Positions 1 to 5,625 of a stretch of DNA of 8,586 nucleotides are shown here, in pieces (the first letter of the stretch is position 1; each line of letters starts with the position of its first letter). The translations under genes were made by a program, and so were the position numbers. The stretch covers positions 12,616 through 21,201 of the forward strand of contig JAHYYS010000046.1 of assembly GCA_019424865.1 (NCBI GenBank), in the 5' to 3' direction. Under the pieces are notes generated by a model. It had not been told where the DNA came from. It ran no database searches and saw only the letters and a list, made by a program, of their open reading frames with translations. The DNA comes from a bacterium. Lineage in GTDB: Bacteria; Bacillota; Clostridia; Oscillospirales; Oscillospiraceae.

Positions 1-2
1 CC

Positions 3-200
3 AACGCTGACGGCGTCACCGACTATGACGATGATGACTGGTACGGGGATCCCACCGGTTCTGATTATCCCGGCGACAGCGATGACTGGGATGACGATTG
101 GGACGATGATGACGATGATGACGACTGGGACGATGATGACCGGGACGGAGAAGATCACTGGAATGACGATGATGACGGGGACGATCGTTGGGACGACTGA
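3..200 (+). CDS. C-terminal end of an upstream gene with an Asp-rich, Trp-punctuated tail (partial)
   Basis: An open frame enters the window and ends at the TGA at 198-200, giving the last 65 residues of a protein. The tail starts with NADGVTDYDDDDW and continues as runs of Asp broken by regularly placed Trp, with a few Gly, Arg and His, ending in RWDD. It is extremely acidic and low in complexity. The opening NADGVTDYD resembles a calcium-binding DxDxDG-type loop, but one loop is not enough to call a dockerin or EF-hand. The frame is chosen because it runs directly into the next gene of the operon with a short overlap. Related operons of VTC, DUF4956 and CotH genes often begin with a secreted protein (for example a carbohydrate-binding domain protein); that identity is only a guess here, since no domain is visible in this fragment. 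Confidence 0.72.
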   Translation, partial: NADGVTDYDDDDWYGDPTGSDYPGDSDDWDDDWDDDDDDDDWDDDDRDGEDHWNDDDDGDDRWDD

Positions 201-879
201 GTCCATCCGGCTGCGCCACGAGCTGAAGCACCTGATCTCTCCCCAGGAGGATCTGGTGCTCACCGGGCGGCTGCGCCGGCTGTTTCCCCACGACGCCCAC
301 GCCGGGCCGGAGGGAAGCTACCGGGTGACCAGCCTGTACTTCGACACCCCCTATGACGCCGCCCTGCGGGAAAAGCTGGACGGCGTCAACCGCCGGGAGA
401 AATTCCGCCTGCGCTATTACGGCGCGGCGCCCTCCTTTCTGAAGCTGGAGAAAAAGTTCAAGCTCAACGGCCTGTGCGGCAAGCGCAGCAGCCGCCTGTC
501 CGCGGAGGAGGCCCGGCGGCTGCTGGCCGGGGATCTGAACTTCCTGCTTCAGCGGGAGGATCCTCTCCTCTCCGAGCTGTACAGCAAGCTGCGGGGCAGC
601 TGTCTCTCCCCCCGCACCGTGGTGTGCTATGACCGGGAGGCCTTCTCCTATGCCCCCGGTAACGTGCGCCTCACCCTGGACCGCCGGGTGCGCACCTCCC
701 GCAGCCCGCTGGACTTTCTCCATCCGGACCGCCTTTCCCTGGCCGCCATGGAGGGGCTCACGGTGCTGGAGGTCAAATATGACGCCTTTCTTCCCGACCT
801 GGTGCGCATGGCCGTCCAGGTGCCCGGCCGCCGGGCTTCCGCCTGCTCCAAATATGCCCTGTGCCGGCGGTTCGACTGA
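163..879 (+). CDS. VTC domain-containing polyphosphate polymerase-like protein
   Basis: A 238-residue protein of the VTC family, whose eukaryotic members make polyphosphate from ATP inside a basic tunnel-shaped barrel. Visible family features are RLRHELKHLIS near residues 16-26, YRVTSLYFDTPYD at 53-65, REKFRLRYYG at 78-87, LKLEKKFKLNGLCGKR at 93-108, the VRLTLDRRVRTS strand at 168-179, LEVKYDAFLPD at 202-212 and SKYALCR at 229-235. The alternating Arg/Lys on strands and the Glu in LEVKY match the nucleotide and metal binding pattern of the family. The frame is open back to 25, but the upstream part is the preceding Asp-rich tail read in another frame (MTMMTGT repeats). The start is placed at ATG 163, 12 bases after GGAG at 147-150; ATG 169 or 172 are alternatives. 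It overlaps the preceding gene by 38 bases. Next comes a DUF4956 membrane protein, the usual partner. Polymerase activity is inferred from family, not shown. Confidence 0.85.
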   Translation: MTMMTGTIVGTTESIRLRHELKHLISPQEDLVLTGRLRRLFPHDAHAGPEGSYRVTSLYFDTPYDAALREKLDGVNRREKFRLRYYGAAPSFLKLEKKFKLNGLCGKRSSRLSAEEARRLLAGDLNFLLQREDPLLSELYSKLRGSCLSPRTVVCYDREAFSYAPGNVRLTLDRRVRTSRSPLDFLHPDRLSLAAMEGLTVLEVKYDAFLPDLVRMAVQVPGRRASACSKYALCRRFD

Positions 880-909
880 GAAAATAAAGGACAAGGAGTG
901 GCCCGACCC

Positions 910-1584
910 ATGACCACCTTTCAGGATATTTTCAAATCCAGCTTTCTGGAGCGCCTGGACAGCGTCTCCCTGCTGGACACCGCCATCGCCCTGACGCTGG
1001 CTTTTCTGCTGGGTCTGTTTATCTTTCTGGTCTATAAAAAAAGCTACAGCGGGGTGATGTATGCCCCCAGCTTTGGGGTGACCCTGATCGCCCTGACCCT
1101 CATCACCACCCTGCTGATTCTGGCGGTGACCAGCAACATCGTCCTCTCCCTGGGCATGGTGGGCGCGCTGTCCATTGTCCGCTTCCGCACCGCCATTAAG
1201 GAGCCCATGGATATCGCGTTCCTCTTCTGGTCCATCGCCGTGGGCATTGTGCTGGCCGCGGGGCTGATCCCCCTGGCGGTGCTGGGCAGTCTCTTCGTGG
1301 GGGCGGTGCTGCTGGTCTTTTCCAGCCGGAAAAGCGGCGACTCCCCCTATATCCTGGTGGTCCGCTGCGCCTCCCCCCGGGAGGAGGCGCAGGTCCGCGC
1401 CCTGGTGGAGGCCCGGGTACAGCGTCTGAATCTGAAAAGCAAGAGCGTCAGCCCGGGAGAAATCGAACTCAACTACGAGGTGCGCCTGCAAAACGGCCAG
1501 ACTGACTTTGTCAACGAGCTGGGCTCCATGGAGGGCGTGGGACACGTGGTGCTGGTCTCCTACAACGGGGACTACATGGGGTGA
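910..1584 (+). CDS. DUF4956 domain-containing membrane protein
   Basis: A 224-residue integral membrane protein of the DUF4956 family. Hydrophobic segments lie near residues 22-41, 55-74, 103-120 and 122-137. Between the second and third is the family signature LGMVGALSIVRFRTAIKEP (about 81-99), with conserved Gly, the VRFR and the TAIKEP loop. The C-terminal third (about 146-221) is a soluble domain with alternating strands and helices that ends in VVLVSYNGDY. ATG 910 is preferred over a GTG at 898: AAGGAG at 893-898 is 11 bases before the ATG, whereas the GTG overlaps that Shine-Dalgarno site. The gene lies 30 bases after the VTC gene and 4 bases before the CotH gene, so it is co-transcribed. 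The family's biochemical role is not known; constant company with VTC-like proteins suggests a membrane partner for polyphosphate or surface-polymer handling, which is inference. Confidence 0.87.
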   Translation: MTTFQDIFKSSFLERLDSVSLLDTAIALTLAFLLGLFIFLVYKKSYSGVMYAPSFGVTLIALTLITTLLILAVTSNIVLSLGMVGALSIVRFRTAIKEPMDIAFLFWSIAVGIVLAAGLIPLAVLGSLFVGAVLLVFSSRKSGDSPYILVVRCASPREEAQVRALVEARVQRLNLKSKSVSPGEIELNYEVRLQNGQTDFVNELGSMEGVGHVVLVSYNGDYMG

Positions 1585-1588
1585 GGCC

Positions 1589-3031
1589 ATGATCCGCCAC
1601 CGGCATATCGATCTTATCTGCGGCGGGGCCATCCTATTGGCCCTGGTCCTCACCGGTCTGCTCTGCTTCGGGGAGGCTCTGGGCCTCCGGCCCGCCAGCG
1701 CCGCGCCCGGGTACGCCTCCCGCCTGTTTGACGACAGTCGGGTCCACACCGTGGATCTGCAGGTGGAGGACTGGGGGCAGTTTATCGCCGATGCGCCGGA
1801 GGAGGCATACGTCCCCTGCACCGCCGTCATCGACGGGGAGGAGTTTTACCAGGTGGGCCTGCGGGCCAAGGGAAACAACTCCCTGCGGCTGACGGAGGAC
1901 TACGGCCTGTGCCGGTACAGCCTGAAGCTGGAGTTTGACCACTATGTGGACGGCGGGCATTACTACGGGCTGGATAAGCTCTCCCTGGACGCCTCCTTTC
2001 AGGACAACAGCTATCTGAAAACCTTCCTTGTCTATGACATGATGTCCTTCATGGGCGTCCCCGCCCCCCTGTGCAGCTATACCTGGGTGAGCGTGAACGG
2101 CACGCCCTGGGGCCTGTTTCTGGCCATCGAGGAGCCGGAGGAGGCCTTTGCCCGGCGGAACTTCGGGGCCAGTTACGGCCGGCTCTATAAGCCGGACTAC
2201 GCCTCCCTGAACGCCGAAAACGCCGACGTGGCCCTGCGGTATGTGGACGACGACCCGGCCAGCTATCCCAACATCTTCGACCACGCCCGGTTTGCCGCAG
2301 ATGCCGCGGATCAGGCCCGGCTCATCGAGGCCCTGCGGGTGCTGTCCACCGGGGAAAACCTGGAGACCGCGGTCAACGTGGACGAGGTGCTGCGGTACTT
2401 CACCGTGCAGGTGTTTGTCATGAACTGGGACAGCTATCTGGGGCATACGGGCCACAACTACTTCCTCTATGAGGAGGACGGAATTCTCTCCATCCTCCCC
2501 TGGGACTATAATCTGGCCTTCGGCACCTACGCCCTGGGTATGACAAACCCCATCCGGGATCCCAACGTACTTCTGAACTGGCCCATCAACACCCCCGCCC
2601 CCGGGGAGGTGATGCTGAAGCGGCCCCTGTTCCATAACCTGATGAAAAACCGCGCGTACTTTGCCCAGTACCACGCCTATTTTGATCAGCTGCTGACGGA
2701 GTACTTTGAAAACGGCCGGTACGAGGCGGTGATCCGCCAGACCCAGGCCCTCATCGCCCCCTATGTGCAGGCGGATCCCACCGCCTTCTGCTCCTACGCG
2801 GATCACCTGCTGGCGGCGGAGACTCTGGTGGATATCTGCCGTCTGCGGGCGCAGAGCATTCGGGGGCAGCTGGCGGGGACCTACCCCGCCACCCTGGCCC
2901 AGCAGGCGGAGGCCCCCGGAGCTGGGGTGGACGCCTCCAGCATCCAAATCTCCGCCTTGGGGGATTTTCAGGATTTGGAGCAGGCCCGGGCGCGTCAGGA
3001 TGCGGCGCTGGCCGCGGCGGCGGGCGGCTGA
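1589..3031 (+). CDS. CotH-family kinase-like protein, membrane-anchored or secreted
   Basis: A 480-residue protein of the CotH family, named for the Bacillus spore-coat protein kinase. Residues 1-6 are basic, followed by a hydrophobic segment at about 9-28, so it is exported and either anchored or cleaved near residues 34-39 (RPASAA). The CotH domain shows VHTVDLQVEDW (52-62), GLRAKGNNS (90-98), YSLKLEFDHY (110-119), LDKLSLDAS (128-136), the YTWVSVNGTPWGLFLAIEEPEE block (164-185), GRLYKPD (197-203), FVMNWDSYLGHTGHNYFLY (276-294) and the LPWDYNLAFG block (303-312). The Lys in RAKGNN, the Asp of NWD and the Asp of PWDYN are plausible ATP/metal residues by family analogy. ATG 1589 is chosen over the longer frame to 1508, which lies inside the preceding gene; a weak GGGGTGAGG precedes it. 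Secreted CotH-like proteins occur in many non-sporulation settings, so a spore role is not implied. Confidence 0.86.
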   Translation: MIRHRHIDLICGGAILLALVLTGLLCFGEALGLRPASAAPGYASRLFDDSRVHTVDLQVEDWGQFIADAPEEAYVPCTAVIDGEEFYQVGLRAKGNNSLRLTEDYGLCRYSLKLEFDHYVDGGHYYGLDKLSLDASFQDNSYLKTFLVYDMMSFMGVPAPLCSYTWVSVNGTPWGLFLAIEEPEEAFARRNFGASYGRLYKPDYASLNAENADVALRYVDDDPASYPNIFDHARFAADAADQARLIEALRVLSTGENLETAVNVDEVLRYFTVQVFVMNWDSYLGHTGHNYFLYEEDGILSILPWDYNLAFGTYALGMTNPIRDPNVLLNWPINTPAPGEVMLKRPLFHNLMKNRAYFAQYHAYFDQLLTEYFENGRYEAVIRQTQALIAPYVQADPTAFCSYADHLLAAETLVDICRLRAQSIRGQLAGTYPATLAQQAEAPGAGVDASSIQISALGDFQDLEQARARQDAALAAAAGG

Positions 3032-3074
3032 CCTCTTTTCCGACAATGGGGGTTCAGCGGGACAAGCCATGTTG

Positions 3075-3115
3075 AAAAGCGCCTGGCCACAAGAGGCGGC
3101 CAGGCGCTTTTGCCG
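3075..3115 (+). terminator. Rho-independent terminator of the VTC/DUF4956/CotH operon
   Basis: A perfect 14-bp stem (3075-3088 with 3098-3111) encloses a 9-base loop; the 3' arm ends in TTTT. It starts 43 bases after the CotH stop codon. Since the 5' arm starts with AAAA, it could also work on the minus strand, but no minus-strand gene is supported here. Confidence 0.88.
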
Positions 3116-3149
3116 CCCTCCTCCATCCGGCCCAGGCAGGAAAGTTATC

Positions 3150-3178
3150 TTGACTTTTCTCCCGGAAATCCGGATAAT
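3150..3178 (+). promoter_or_regulatory. Sigma-70/SigA-type promoter of the LysR gene
   Basis: TTGACT at 3150-3155 and GATAAT at 3173-3178 are separated by exactly 17 bases, each one mismatch from consensus. The predicted start is near 3185, giving a leader of roughly 30 bases before the TTG start codon. Between the boxes lies the dyad CCGG-AAAT-CCGG (3162-3173), which could be an operator for autoregulation; the LysR family is commonly autoregulated, but no clear T-N11-A box was established. Confidence 0.78.
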
Positions 3179-3216
3179 GAAGCTGTAACCATTCAGAATG
3201 GCGGGGGGCGTATCCT

Positions 3217-4101
3217 TTGGATTTGCGGCTGTTGGAGTATTTTTTGGCGGTGGCCAAGGCGGGCAATATTACCAAGGCGGCGGAGCAGCTCCATGTCACC
3301 CAGCCCACCATCAGCCGCCAGCTGACGGATTTGGAGGAGACGCTGGGGACCAATCTGCTCATTCGCGGCAAGCGGCAGGTGACCCTTACCGATGCGGGTG
3401 TGCTCTTCCAGCAGAGGGCGGAGGAAATCATCGCCCTGATGGACAAGACCCGCCGGGATCTTTCGGACCAAAACGACCTGATCGGCGGCACCGTGGCGCT
3501 GGGCTGTGTGGAGTCCTGCGCCTCCCGGATGCTGCCGGAGGCCTTGGGCGGCTTTTCCCGCCTGCACCCCCGTGTGCGGTATGAGCTGTACAGCGCCGAC
3601 GGGGACGACATCCGGGAAAGGCTGGACCGGGGGGAGCTGGACTTTGGGCTCCTTCTGGAACCCATCGAGGCCGCCAAATATGACTACATCCGCCTGCCCT
3701 ATTGGGAGACCTGGGGGATTGTCATGCGCAGGGATCACCCTCTGGCCCGGAAGGAAACCATCGTCCGGGAGGATCTGTTCTCCGTCCCCTTGAGCATGCC
3801 CCGTCGGGAAATTGTACAGGACAATATCACCTCCTGGCTCGGAATCGAGCGGAAGGAGCTGAATGTCTTTTCCGGACACACACTTTTGAATAACGCGGCC
3901 CTGCTGGTGGAGGCCGGGCTGTGCTGTGCGGTGTGCGTGGGGGGCGCGCTGGAGATCCGCGGCGGGGACGCCCTTTGCTTCCGCCCCTTTGCGCCGGAGC
4001 GCACCACCGGCCACGTGCTGGCCTGGAAAAAGAACCGGGTGTTTCATTCCGCCGCCAGCCGCTTCCGGGACTATATTCAGGAGACCAAGGCGGTTTTATA
4101 A
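3217..4101 (+). CDS. LysR-family transcriptional regulator (TTG start)
   Basis: A 294-residue LysR-type regulator, the normal length for the family. The N-terminal winged helix-turn-helix covers residues 1-60: MDLRLLEYFLAVAKAGNITK, then AAEQLHVTQPTISRQLTDLE, with the recognition helix in TQPTISRQL, and the typical LLIRGKRQVTLTDAG ending. A linker helix follows at about 61-88. The effector domain runs from GGTVALGCVES (90-100) to the end, with RGELDFGLLLEP (138-149) at the hinge region. The start is TTG at 3217, 8 bases after a G6 run (3203-3208), and gives the standard LysR beginning. A strong promoter precedes it and a hairpin terminator follows, so it is a single-gene unit. No divergently transcribed target gene lies next to it, which is unusual for LysR regulators; the effector and targets cannot be read from the sequence. 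Confidence 0.93.
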   Translation: MDLRLLEYFLAVAKAGNITKAAEQLHVTQPTISRQLTDLEETLGTNLLIRGKRQVTLTDAGVLFQQRAEEIIALMDKTRRDLSDQNDLIGGTVALGCVESCASRMLPEALGGFSRLHPRVRYELYSADGDDIRERLDRGELDFGLLLEPIEAAKYDYIRLPYWETWGIVMRRDHPLARKETIVREDLFSVPLSMPRREIVQDNITSWLGIERKELNVFSGHTLLNNAALLVEAGLCCAVCVGGALEIRGGDALCFRPFAPERTTGHVLAWKKNRVFHSAASRFRDYIQETKAVL

Positions 4102-4113
4102 TGTTTCCCCGAT

Positions 4114-4152
4114 GCCGCAGACCCCGCCGCAGGTGGCGGGCTGCGGCGTTTT
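4114..4152 (+). terminator. Terminator of the LysR gene
   Basis: An outer stem GCCGCAG/CTGCGGC (4114-4120 with 4141-4147) is continuous, past a 2-base bulge, with an inner stem CCCGCC/GGCGGG (4123-4128 with 4135-4140) around a 6-base loop. GTTTTC follows. It lies 13 bases after the LysR stop codon. Confidence 0.85.
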
Positions 4153-4179
4153 CAATGTTCCATATTATTTCAGGCAGAG

Positions 4180-4216
4180 GGCCGGCGGCGGGAGCATATC
4201 CGCCGCCGGCCTTTTG
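4180..4216 (+). terminator. Second tandem terminator-like hairpin
   Basis: A perfect 12-bp GC-rich stem (4180-4191 with 4200-4211) around an 8-base loop is followed by TTTT. It lies 32 bases after the LysR terminator and has no gene of its own, so it acts as a backup or is left from a lost gene. Confidence 0.72.
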
Positions 4217-4223
4217 CTGTAAA

Positions 4224-4251
4224 GAAAGCCACGGCCCGGGCCGTGGCTTTC
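4224..4251. repeat. Perfect 28-bp palindrome
   Basis: The 14-base arms at 4224-4237 and 4238-4251 are exact reverse complements with no spacer (GAAAGCCACGGCCC and its complement). As RNA it folds on either strand, ending in TTTC on both. It may be a bidirectional terminator, or a recognition site for a dimeric protein. It is the third strong dyad within 140 bases after the LysR gene. Confidence 0.7.
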
Positions 4252-4384
4252 TTGGTCAATGGGATGGGGAACGCGAAATTTCCACATGGTTCAGGCAAAA
4301 GCGCAGCTCCGGCAGCGCGGGCCGCACTCGGAAAAGAGGAGTAAGGGCGCGGGCGGATGACATCTTTTCCGCAGGTATAAAAAG
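4252..4384. other. Gene-free chromosomal spacer
   Basis: No frame with a credible start and family resemblance was found. The only structure noticed is an 8-base inverted repeat, GGAAAAGA at 4330-4337 with TCTTTTCC at 4363-4370. It is probably the non-coding downstream flank of the tRNA gene to its right. Confidence 0.5.
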
Positions 4385-4416
4385 ACGTCGGAGCAAAGCG
4401 GACTTTGCTCCGACGT
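4376..4416 (-). terminator. Terminator of the (now split) tRNA-Arg gene
   Basis: A perfect 14-bp stem (4385-4398 with 4403-4416) with the 4-base loop CGGA; read on the minus strand it is followed by CTTTTTATAC. It directly abuts the CCA end of the tRNA-Arg fragment, as expected for the original terminator of that tRNA. It was separated from the tRNA promoter when the element integrated. Confidence 0.82.
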
Positions 4417-4460
4417 GGCACCCCCGACCAGACTCTAACTGGTGGCCTACCGCTTAGGAG
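4416..4460 (-). pseudogene. 3' half of tRNA-Arg(CCU), attachment-site scar of the integrated element
   Basis: Read on the minus strand, the fragment has a 7-base anticodon loop CTCCTAA (4454-4460, anticodon CCU), the 3' anticodon strand GCGGT (4449-4453), a 5-base variable loop, a perfect 5-bp T stem ACCAG/CTGGT (4427-4431 with 4439-4443), the 3' acceptor strand CGGGGGT (4420-4426), discriminator G (4419) and an encoded CCA (4416-4418). The expected 5' anticodon strand ACCGC is absent; CCAAA precedes the loop instead, and no D arm or 5' acceptor strand follows. The T loop reads TTAGAGT, not TTCGAGT, so invariant C56 is lost. A tRNA cut at its anticodon loop, with composition changing at the same point, is the standard signature of tyrosine-recombinase integration. 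The intact tRNA should lie at the far end of the element. Confidence 0.86.
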
Positions 4461-4701
4461 TTTGGCGTTTCTTTTGGTACGATATACCCATCATAACTTC
4501 CCATTATATTTGATTCGCTATGACACTGTGTGGTCACTGGTCAATCTGCACAAAAATCCGTAAAATGCCGCCTCGTTACGGCCTGTTCAGAATGTCAAAT
4601 TAGCAAATTCTTAGCACGGATGATGGCAGAAAGCCCCTTCGCCACAAGGAAAATCAGATAGGTATAGTCAAAATGCCTACGAAAAATGGGAGGCCAAAAT
4701 T
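4461..4701. other. Left-end non-coding segment of the element (possible integrase/excisionase binding region)
   Basis: No gene is seen. The segment holds short direct repeats: TGGTCA at 4531-4536 and 4538-4543, and CAAATT at 4596-4601 and 4604-4609. The ends of tyrosine-recombinase elements normally carry arm-type sites and excisionase sites in such a position, but these repeats are too short to assign. A weak TATAGT at 4663-4668 could be a -10 box for the gene at 4702; no good -35 partner was found. Confidence 0.4.
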
Positions 4702-4914
4702 ATGAGTACATCGCAGGAAAAGAAGCTGCCGAGCAACAGAACCTACACCGTGGATGATATTGCCGCAATCCTTGGAATTGCAAAATCCACTGCATACCGT
4801 CTGGTGAACTCTGGAGAGTTCAAAACAATTCGCATCGGCTATGCGATCCGCATTTCCAGAAAGTCGTTTGAGGACTGGCTGGCGATGGAGGAACTGGGAA
4901 GCGAAACTAAATAA
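4702..4914 (+). CDS. Excisionase-family helix-turn-helix DNA-binding protein
   Basis: A 70-residue protein matching the excisionase/HTH_17 (MerR-like winged helix) family. The core is YTVDDIAAILGIAKSTAYRL (residues 15-34), where the second helix, GIAKSTAYRLV, would contact DNA. It is followed by the wing strand with FKTIRIGYAIRISRKSFEDWL (40-60), typical of excisionases of Tn916-like and related Firmicute elements. ATG 4702 has a good GGGAGG at 4688-4693, 8 bases upstream. Such proteins bend attachment-site DNA and steer the integrase towards excision. The position about 240 bases inside the tRNA att site fits that job. In related elements the integrase usually follows directly; here a dyad and a convergent gene follow instead. 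A transcriptional regulator using the same fold cannot be excluded. Confidence 0.85.
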   Translation: MSTSQEKKLPSNRTYTVDDIAAILGIAKSTAYRLVNSGEFKTIRIGYAIRISRKSFEDWLAMEELGSETK

Positions 4915-4917
4915 CTG

Positions 4918-4961
4918 ATAGTGCGAGCCATAAACTGCAAATCTATGGCTCGCACTATTTA
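4918..4961. terminator. Dyad between convergent genes, likely shared terminator
   Basis: A perfect 15-bp stem (4918-4932 with 4944-4958) with an 11-base loop lies 4 bases after the excisionase stop and 10 bases beyond the DUF2290 stop on the other strand. The following T run is short on the plus strand (CACTATTTAAAG) and poor on the minus strand, so termination may be imperfect. Its placement between converging transcripts supports the terminator reading. Confidence 0.7.
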
Positions 4962-4968
4962 AAGAACA

Positions 4969-5625
4969 TTAAAGACAAAGAATGGCCTTATCAAAAGATG
5001 TGTATCCTGAATAATGAAGCGGCAGTAAATCAGAAAATATTGACGGATATTCTTCTGGGTAGAAGTTTGCAAAAATAAATTTAATGAAAGTGTTAAAGCA
5101 CACTGGTCTCTTTGCACTAATTCTACATTCTGCATGCTGAATATGAACATGTGTTGCAGGATGCTGCTCGCTAATATTTGATGAATCAAAATCGTATCTG
5201 AAGGGACTTCGCATGGCAACTTTACTATTTAACATATCAATATCTGAAAAATACATATTTACTGCTTCACGGATTCCTAACTCATCGACATCTTCTTCAG
5301 GAATTAGAATAGGGGAAGGCCAGTACAATAAGCTTTCTTGTAATAATATGTTTTTCCGAAACTTGAAGAATACTCGAATAATTGATCCGTCAAAGAGAAT
5401 ACAGTGATAGGCTCCCGTCTCATAAATTGAAATATATTGGTTCAATGTTGTAAACGACTTGCCAGCATTATGTCTCCCCGGAACATGGTTATCCCAAGTT
5501 AAAATTTCCGTATCCTGATTACAGACGACGGCTATATCTTTTGTTATCCTTGATAGACCACATTCATGCAAAATCTGTAAAGTGTTAATTATTTGATCGC
5601 GAGTGTCTTCTACATGTTTATTCAT
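4969..5625 (-). CDS. DUF2290 domain-containing protein, partner of the adjacent helicase
   Basis: A 218-residue protein that looks like the DUF2290 family, of unknown biochemical function. Recognisable parts are an N-terminal helix (RDQIINTLQILHECGLS, residues 9-25), YWPSPILIP (101-109), SPFRYDFD (140-147) and the conserved C-terminal block with HPATHVHI (155-162), then RP, then FIKFIFANFYP (180-190). The HxH and surrounding polar residues could form an active or metal site, but none is established. There is no signal peptide or membrane segment, so it should act in the cytosol. The ATG at 5625 is chosen because it overlaps the helicase stop codon (ATGAATAA), a usual coupling arrangement; ATGs at 5634 and 5649 would give slightly longer forms. 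The gene is AT-rich like its partner and unlike the chromosome on the left. From memory, helicase plus DUF2290 pairs are listed among candidate phage-defence systems. Confidence 0.8.
   Translation of the reverse strand: MNKHVEDTRDQIINTLQILHECGLSRITKDIAVVCNQDTEILTWDNHVPGRHNAGKSFTTLNQYISIYETGAYHCILFDGSIIRVFFKFRKNILLQESLLYWPSPILIPEEDVDELGIREAVNMYFSDIDMLNSKVAMRSPFRYDFDSSNISEQHPATHVHIQHAECRISAKRPVCFNTFIKFIFANFYPEEYPSIFSDLLPLHYSGYTSFDKAILCL

Noticed and set aside
25..162. N-terminal extension of the VTC protein with Met-Thr repeats
   Set aside because: It is the Asp-rich tail of the previous gene read in another frame; the VTC domain starts well after it and internal ATGs are available.
25..200. 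Repeated GATGAC-type units as a CRISPR or regulatory tandem repeat
   Set aside because: They are Asp codons in a coding tail; units are irregular, with no spacer-repeat structure.
16..1830. Long open frame on the minus strand opposite the VTC and DUF4956 genes
   Set aside because: It is antisense to two well-recognised genes, rich in Gly, Gln and His as expected of reverse frames in GC-rich DNA, and its product resembles no family.
1634..3070. Long minus-strand open frame opposite the CotH gene
   Set aside because: It mirrors the CotH coding frame through GC bias, has no family match and no credible start signal.
3193..4047. Minus-strand open frames opposite the LysR gene
   Set aside because: The LysR frame on the plus strand is unmistakable; the reverse frames are low in recognisable motifs.
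3921..4457. Plus-strand open frame running through the end of LysR into the tRNA fragment
   Set aside because: It crosses LysR coding sequence, three hairpins and a tRNA remnant; the ending with PDSNWWPTA is the usual artefact of translating the complement of a tRNA.
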